Source: Thaumarchaeota archaeon CSP1-1 (GTDB taxonomy: Archaea; Thermoproteota; Nitrososphaeria; Nitrososphaerales; Nitrosopumilaceae). From it: a stretch of 64,000 nt of DNA. Below are positions 60,701-64,000 of the stretch, in pieces. The notes under the pieces are model-generated. The model was not told the origin of the DNA and made no database searches. It worked only from the letters and a program-made list of their open reading frames with translations. The stretch spans positions 1 through 64,000 of the forward strand of contig LDXL01000008.1 in NCBI GenBank assembly GCA_001443365.1, read 5' to 3'. Numbering within the stretch: the first letter of the stretch is position 1; each line of letters begins with the position of its first letter. The position numbers and the translations under genes are program-made.

Positions 60701-60823
60701 ATGTCTAAGGCTACCTGTCCTTACTGTGAATCAGTTTTTGAAAGTAATGAAGAACTCTCAAAACACATAGATAGAATTCATCATGGTTCTGGTCTATTAG
60801 AGGGAGATTCCAGGAAATTCTAA
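60701..60823 (+). CDS. C2H2 zinc-finger microprotein, 40 aa
   Basis: 40 residues containing a single classical finger: Cys6, Cys9, His22, His27 with spacing C-x2-C-x12-H-x4-H (CPYCESVFESNEELSKHIDR). It closely resembles the finger fused to the cyclase at 23856. It ends 2 nt before the HD-domain gene, suggesting cotranscription. Confidence 0.6.
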   Translation: MSKATCPYCESVFESNEELSKHIDRIHHGSGLLEGDSRKF

Positions 60824-60825
60824 AC

Positions 60826-61353
60826 TTGCTTGAAGATTTTTTCCAAATTATAATTAATTTAAAAAATGTTCAAAGAAAAGGGTGGAAAAATAAACTTGAT
60901 TTAAAAAATTCAGAATCAGTTGCAGATCATAGTTATTCCATGACGTTAATGGCTTTGATTCTTTCTGAAATTCAAGGAATGGATACAAAAAAAATTGTAA
61001 AAATGTCATTACTTCATGACCTTGTTGAATCAGTAGTAGGAGATTTTACTCCTGATGAAATTACAAAATCAAAAAAACAAGATATAGAAAATAATGCTAT
61101 GAAAAAAATTCTTGCTGAACTTCCTAATAATTTAACTGAAGAATATCAGCAAATATGGAATGAATTTCAAATGCACCAAAGCGAAGAATCTGTATTTGTT
61201 CATGAAATGGATAAATTAGAGATGGCCTTTCAAGCAAAAACTTACCTCAATAAAGGATTTCCTAAGGAAAAAATTCAATCATTTATCGATACTGCAAATA
61301 AGGAAATACAAAATAAACAATTACAAAAAATAATGTCAAATTTGTTTCAATGA
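60826..61353 (+). CDS. HD-domain phosphohydrolase (HDDC2/YfbR-like)
   Basis: 175 residues from TTG. Metal-binding motif: His35 (VADHSYSM), His64-Asp65 (LLHDLVE) and a later Asp (VHEMDKLEM, near 129). This is the layout of HDDC2/YfbR 5'-deoxynucleotidases, which dephosphorylate deoxynucleoside monophosphates. Cotranscribed with the C2H2 microprotein. Confidence 0.85.
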   Translation: MLEDFFQIIINLKNVQRKGWKNKLDLKNSESVADHSYSMTLMALILSEIQGMDTKKIVKMSLLHDLVESVVGDFTPDEITKSKKQDIENNAMKKILAELPNNLTEEYQQIWNEFQMHQSEESVFVHEMDKLEMAFQAKTYLNKGFPKEKIQSFIDTANKEIQNKQLQKIMSNLFQ

Positions 61354-61378
61354 TTAAAAACATGCATGTAATAATGAA

Positions 61379-61624
61379 TTGTTAGAAGAAATGTCTGAAA
61401 GAAGTAAGGATGAATTAATTAAAGCCCAAAAAGAAGTCATTGGAATTTTGTTTGAAATAATAAAACGTCTTCAAGCAAATAATGAACTAGACGAAGAATA
61501 TTTTCGATTAATTTCAAACGTAAAAAAGAGTGATATTAATCAAAAAAGGCTAGATGAAATTTTGAAAGAACGAGAAGAAAATGGAAAAATCGTAACCAGA
61601 CTGTTAGAGAAACTTGAAATTTAA
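61379..61624 (+). CDS. Coiled-coil hypothetical protein, 81 aa
   Basis: 81 residues, entirely helical and charged (SKDELIKAQKEVIGILFEII, DINQKRLDEILKEREENGKI). TTG 61379 or ATG 61391 may start. 25 nt behind the HD gene, possibly the same transcript. No family recognised. Confidence 0.6.
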   Translation: MLEEMSERSKDELIKAQKEVIGILFEIIKRLQANNELDEEYFRLISNVKKSDINQKRLDEILKEREENGKIVTRLLEKLEI

Positions 61625-61636
61625 TACAAAAACAGT

Positions 61637-61936
61637 TTAATCACATTTGCAAGAACGTTCATCAGATAATATTCGGAATTTGTTAGCCTGTTCGTATTTT
61701 TCTTGAATATAATGTGCCATGTTTGTTATTCTTATAATTGAATTCTTGTTTTTCCACGTCCCTTCATTTTTAAACCATGATTCAATCTCTTCCACATTAT
61801 AGGTTTCTCCACATTCAAGTATTTTTTTAAAAATAACCTTGATGAATTCTTCATCTTTAGGTTTTAAAGAATTTTTGTTAGTCATCATTGTGGTTATTTC
61901 ATTTAATTGAATGATAACATTATTCGTTAATGGCAT
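61637..61936 (-). CDS. Hypothetical protein, 99 aa
   Basis: 99 residues, helical (DEEFIKVIFKKILECGETYN, VEEIESWFKNEGTWKNKNSI) with C-terminal SCKCD. No family recognised. The fold may be winged-helix-like given the W-F-K-x-E-G-T-W-K-N-K-N-S-I-x-R turn. Confidence 0.6.
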   Translation of the reverse strand: MPLTNNVIIQLNEITTMMTNKNSLKPKDEEFIKVIFKKILECGETYNVEEIESWFKNEGTWKNKNSIIRITNMAHYIQEKYEQANKFRILSDERSCKCD

Positions 61937-62046
61937 TACTTAGTACCTTATTGGTAGGTTTTAAATTATTAAACTAATTTCGTCAAAAATGTTTAGTTTA
62001 TCTTCGATTTTACTCAGATTTCCTAGAAACTATGGTAGTCTAGTTC

Positions 62047-62343
62047 TTAGCCTTTCTTTAGTTTCTTTCGCTTTGTTTTCTTTGGTATATTTTCATCTTC
62101 ATACTCTATTTCTTGTCCACAGAAAGGACAAAAATCAATAGTTTTTACTGAATGTCCTTCATAGGTTATTTGATCAACTATTGCAAACTTACCTTGCTCA
62201 TAGTTCCATCCTGTGAACTTTTTGCAGTAATTTTTGAATTTTTCACAACAAAATTCTGTATCACGTTTTAATGTATAACTTGAATATGTACTATTTTCAG
62301 ATTCTGGATCTTGTAATGTTTCTTTTTTATACAATGCTTTCAT
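62047..62343 (-). CDS. Zinc-ribbon-containing hypothetical protein, 98 aa
   Basis: 98 residues. CCEKFKNYCKKF in the middle and CPFCGQEIEY near residue 72 supply metal ligands; the C-terminus is Lys/Arg-rich (KKTKRKKLKKG). No family recognised. The 267-nt gap to the next gene shows no supported feature. Confidence 0.65.
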   Translation of the reverse strand: MKALYKKETLQDPESENSTYSSYTLKRDTEFCCEKFKNYCKKFTGWNYEQGKFAIVDQITYEGHSVKTIDFCPFCGQEIEYEDENIPKKTKRKKLKKG

Positions 62344-62610
62344 CGTCTATCTAATTTTCTTAATTCCTGTTTTTTCTGAATTAAACTAGAAATTAAGAAT
62401 TTCCAAGTATTTTCATTTTTCATGATCAAACTCTCATCAGCTGGCATCTTGCATGATTTTTGCCGACATGGAGAAAGTCCTAGTAAATGGGTTTTTCATG
62501 TTCTTACTTGAAAAATAATACTGTACTATAGTAATGAAGCCTCTGAATTACAATATTGAACTAGGCAGATAGGTAACATTCTAAGAGGGAAAAACAAAGG
62601 TAAAATGATT

Positions 62611-62715
62611 CTATTCAGATTCCTTCTTACATTGAGGACACCCCAATGTCATTGGGTAATCTCTTTGGTGTTTATTGCAGTAAGCCATATTATCGTCTTT
62701 GGATTTAGATTTCAT
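62611..62715 (-). CDS. Zinc-ribbon microprotein, 34 aa
   Basis: 34 residues (MKSKSKDDNMAYCNKHQRDY start) with Cys13, His16 and CPQC (26-29), enough for one zinc site. Divergent from the next gene. No family recognised. Confidence 0.45.
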   Translation of the reverse strand: MKSKSKDDNMAYCNKHQRDYPMTLGCPQCKKESE

Positions 62716-62764
62716 ATTTGATTATTCAGATTTCCTTAAATTCTTAAACATATTTTAATCCTAC

Positions 62765-63112
62765 ATGCAATACTTTGCTGCACTTAGAATGGGTCAAAAA
62801 AGAGTTCAGGTTGCAAGAGAATATCTTAACAAATTAGCTGATGACAAAGCAATGCCTGCATTGGCTTTGCTTGATAATAAAACAAATGTATGGGAGCCAG
62901 TTGGTGAGGAAAACCTCTATGCCTTTGTTAACGAGTCTTCTGGTTTTGTGTTGACTGACACCAGTGGCTACATTCTTGCTCTATGTGATAAAAATGGGAT
63001 TTCAAAGGCAATAGTACAAGGGGTTTCTAAGGAGCAGAAAGAAAACATAGAAAAAATGCTCAAAGATGACAATATTCCTGAATACAAAGGTAAAGTATCT
63101 CTACCGGTGTGA
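62765..63112 (+). CDS. Hypothetical protein, 115 aa
   Basis: 115 residues, soluble alpha/beta (ARMGQKRVQVAREYLNKLAD-like start, SSGFVLTDTSGYILALCDKN centre). No family recognised. It ends 8 nt before the TIGR00300 gene and is probably cotranscribed with it. Confidence 0.65.
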   Translation: MQYFAALRMGQKRVQVAREYLNKLADDKAMPALALLDNKTNVWEPVGEENLYAFVNESSGFVLTDTSGYILALCDKNGISKAIVQGVSKEQKENIEKMLKDDNIPEYKGKVSLPV

Positions 63113-63120
63113 TATGATCA

Positions 63121-64000
63121 ATGGCTAAATTTTCTCGTGAAATAGAGGTTAGAGGACATCTTATAGATTCCTTGATTCTAACGAAGATTTTTGATGGAGT
63201 AATGGATCTTGGAGGAGAATTTGAGGTACTAAAAATACAAATTGGAAAAAAGAAAAAGGACGAAAGCTACGCCGAACTTCGAATACAAGGAAAAAACCAA
63301 AACCATCTTGAAAGAATCCTTGAACTAGTTTACAGAGAAGGCGCAACTGCAAAAATTCAAAAAGAGGTTAATTTGAAGCCTGCTTCTAAAAATAATGTAA
63401 TACCTGATAATTTTTACAGTACTACAAATAACCATACTCTGATTTTTCTTAAAGGCAATTGGGTTAATGTGGATGACATGATGATGGATAAATGCATCGT
63501 AGTAAAATCAAACAAAGCAAAGTGTACTCCAATTCGTGATGTTAAAAAAGGTGACAAAATTGTTGTGGGAGAAGAAGGAGTCCGAATCATTCCTCCAAAA
63601 AGACCACGTGAGGGTATGAATGTATTTCAGTTTATGGGGGGAAGTAGCTCAAGTGAAAGGCCTACTCAACATATTGCAAAAAAAGTTGCAGAAGATATCT
63701 ACAAAACAAGAAAATTAGGTGGGAAAATTGTTCTTGTTGGTGGACCTGCAATAGTGCATACTGGTGCTGCAGACTCTGTAGCCACATTGATTAGGCTTGG
63801 TTTCATTAATGCATTACTTGCTGGAAATGCATTAGCTGTGCACGATATAGAATATTCTACATTAGGAACTTCTCTTGGAATGAATATTAATGATGGAACT
63901 CTTGCTGTAAGAGGGTATAGAAATCATATGCAAGCAATAAACTCAGTTTTCAAAGCAGGTTCTATAGTAAAAATGGTAAAAAGTAAACAGTTGTCAAAAG
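63121..64000 (+). CDS. TIGR00300-family protein (LOR/SDH-like, archaeal ornithine cyclodeaminase type), 5' part
   Basis: At least 293 residues, running off the window. The N-terminus MAKFSREIEVRGHLIDSLIL, then KIFDGVMDLGGEFEVLKIQI, the RPREGMNVFQFMGGSSSSER segment and the nucleotide-binding-like KIVLVGGPAIVHTGAADSVA match the TIGR00300 family found in archaea and fused in plant LOR/SDH. Members have been linked to NAD-dependent ornithine or related amino-acid conversion. The exact reaction here is inference. Confidence 0.8.
   Translation, partial: MAKFSREIEVRGHLIDSLILTKIFDGVMDLGGEFEVLKIQIGKKKKDESYAELRIQGKNQNHLERILELVYREGATAKIQKEVNLKPASKNNVIPDNFYSTTNNHTLIFLKGNWVNVDDMMMDKCIVVKSNKAKCTPIRDVKKGDKIVVGEEGVRIIPPKRPREGMNVFQFMGGSSSSERPTQHIAKKVAEDIYKTRKLGGKIVLVGGPAIVHTGAADSVATLIRLGFINALLAGNALAVHDIEYSTLGTSLGMNINDGTLAVRGYRNHMQAINSVFKAGSIVKMVKSKQLSK

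Noticed and set aside
1-64000. CRISPR arrays, insertion sequences, prophage or integrated elements
   Set aside because: No regularly spaced direct repeats, transposase or integrase motifs, or attachment-site duplications at the two tRNA genes were seen.

Overview
The window is AT-rich archaeal chromosome, most likely from an ammonia-oxidising thaumarchaeon (Nitrososphaerota) of the Nitrosopumilus type. The grounds are: an archaeal ribosomal-protein cluster with S4e and the RNase P subunit Rpp29 embedded in it; an archaeal proteasome alpha subunit; an ESCRT-III/CdvB-type division protein; archaeal phosphorylating GAPDH; HMG-CoA synthase with a thiolase/DUF35 pair; a complete biotin operon pair; several TrmB-type regulators; and many very short Cys-rich proteins. 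Start codons often lie about 25 nt behind a TATA-like element, so leaderless transcripts look common.

Layout. 1-2300: 5' part of tatC, a hypothetical gene, an MscS-type channel and a small ribbon-helix-helix (RHH) protein. 2385-10900: purine block purS, (CBS protein), purQ, purL, purF, a RAM-domain protein, a TrmB-type regulator, an RHH protein and purC; purL carries an apparent -1 frameshift. 11190-13910: an ArsR-like regulator, a DUF371 protein, psmA and a SPOUT methyltransferase. 13995-21815: ribosomal operon rpl3-rpl4-rpl23-rps19-rpl22-rps3-rpl29-rnp1-rps17-rpl14-rpl24-rps4e-rpl5-rps14-rps8-rpl6, with no rpl2. 22200-28200: tRNA-Asn followed by small and regulatory genes, including a C2H2 zinc finger fused to a nucleotidyl cyclase and a 55-residue Arg/Ala/Lys-rich protein. 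28186-41400: a CdvB paralogue, a CcdA plus thioredoxin pair, bioFB diverging from bioAD around a BirA-like operator, HMG-CoA synthase, a DsbA-like protein, GAPDH and threonine synthase. 41458-49500: hypothetical genes, a Holliday-junction-resolvase-like nuclease, DUF35/thiolase/LLM oxidoreductase, a sugar-phosphate nucleotidyltransferase, DedA, a soluble histidine kinase and a preflagellin/prepilin peptidase. 49600-55105: two TrmB-type regulators around purK, then purE and ilvA. 55200-64000: a candidate structured RNA, a zinc-ribbon microprotein with a second cyclase, RAM-domain proteins, tRNA-Phe, a cobalamin adenosyltransferase, an HD phosphohydrolase, more Cys-rich small proteins and the 5' part of a TIGR00300-family gene.

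The genes cooperate mainly in purine synthesis (purS, Q, L, F, C, K, E are all here in separate transcription units), biotin synthesis (needed by the acyl-CoA carboxylase of the thaumarchaeal carbon-fixation cycle), the upper mevalonate pathway and ribosome production. The least explained parts are regulatory: three TrmB-type proteins next to pur genes, two zinc-linked cyclases, repeated palindromes, and about ten zinc-binding microproteins.
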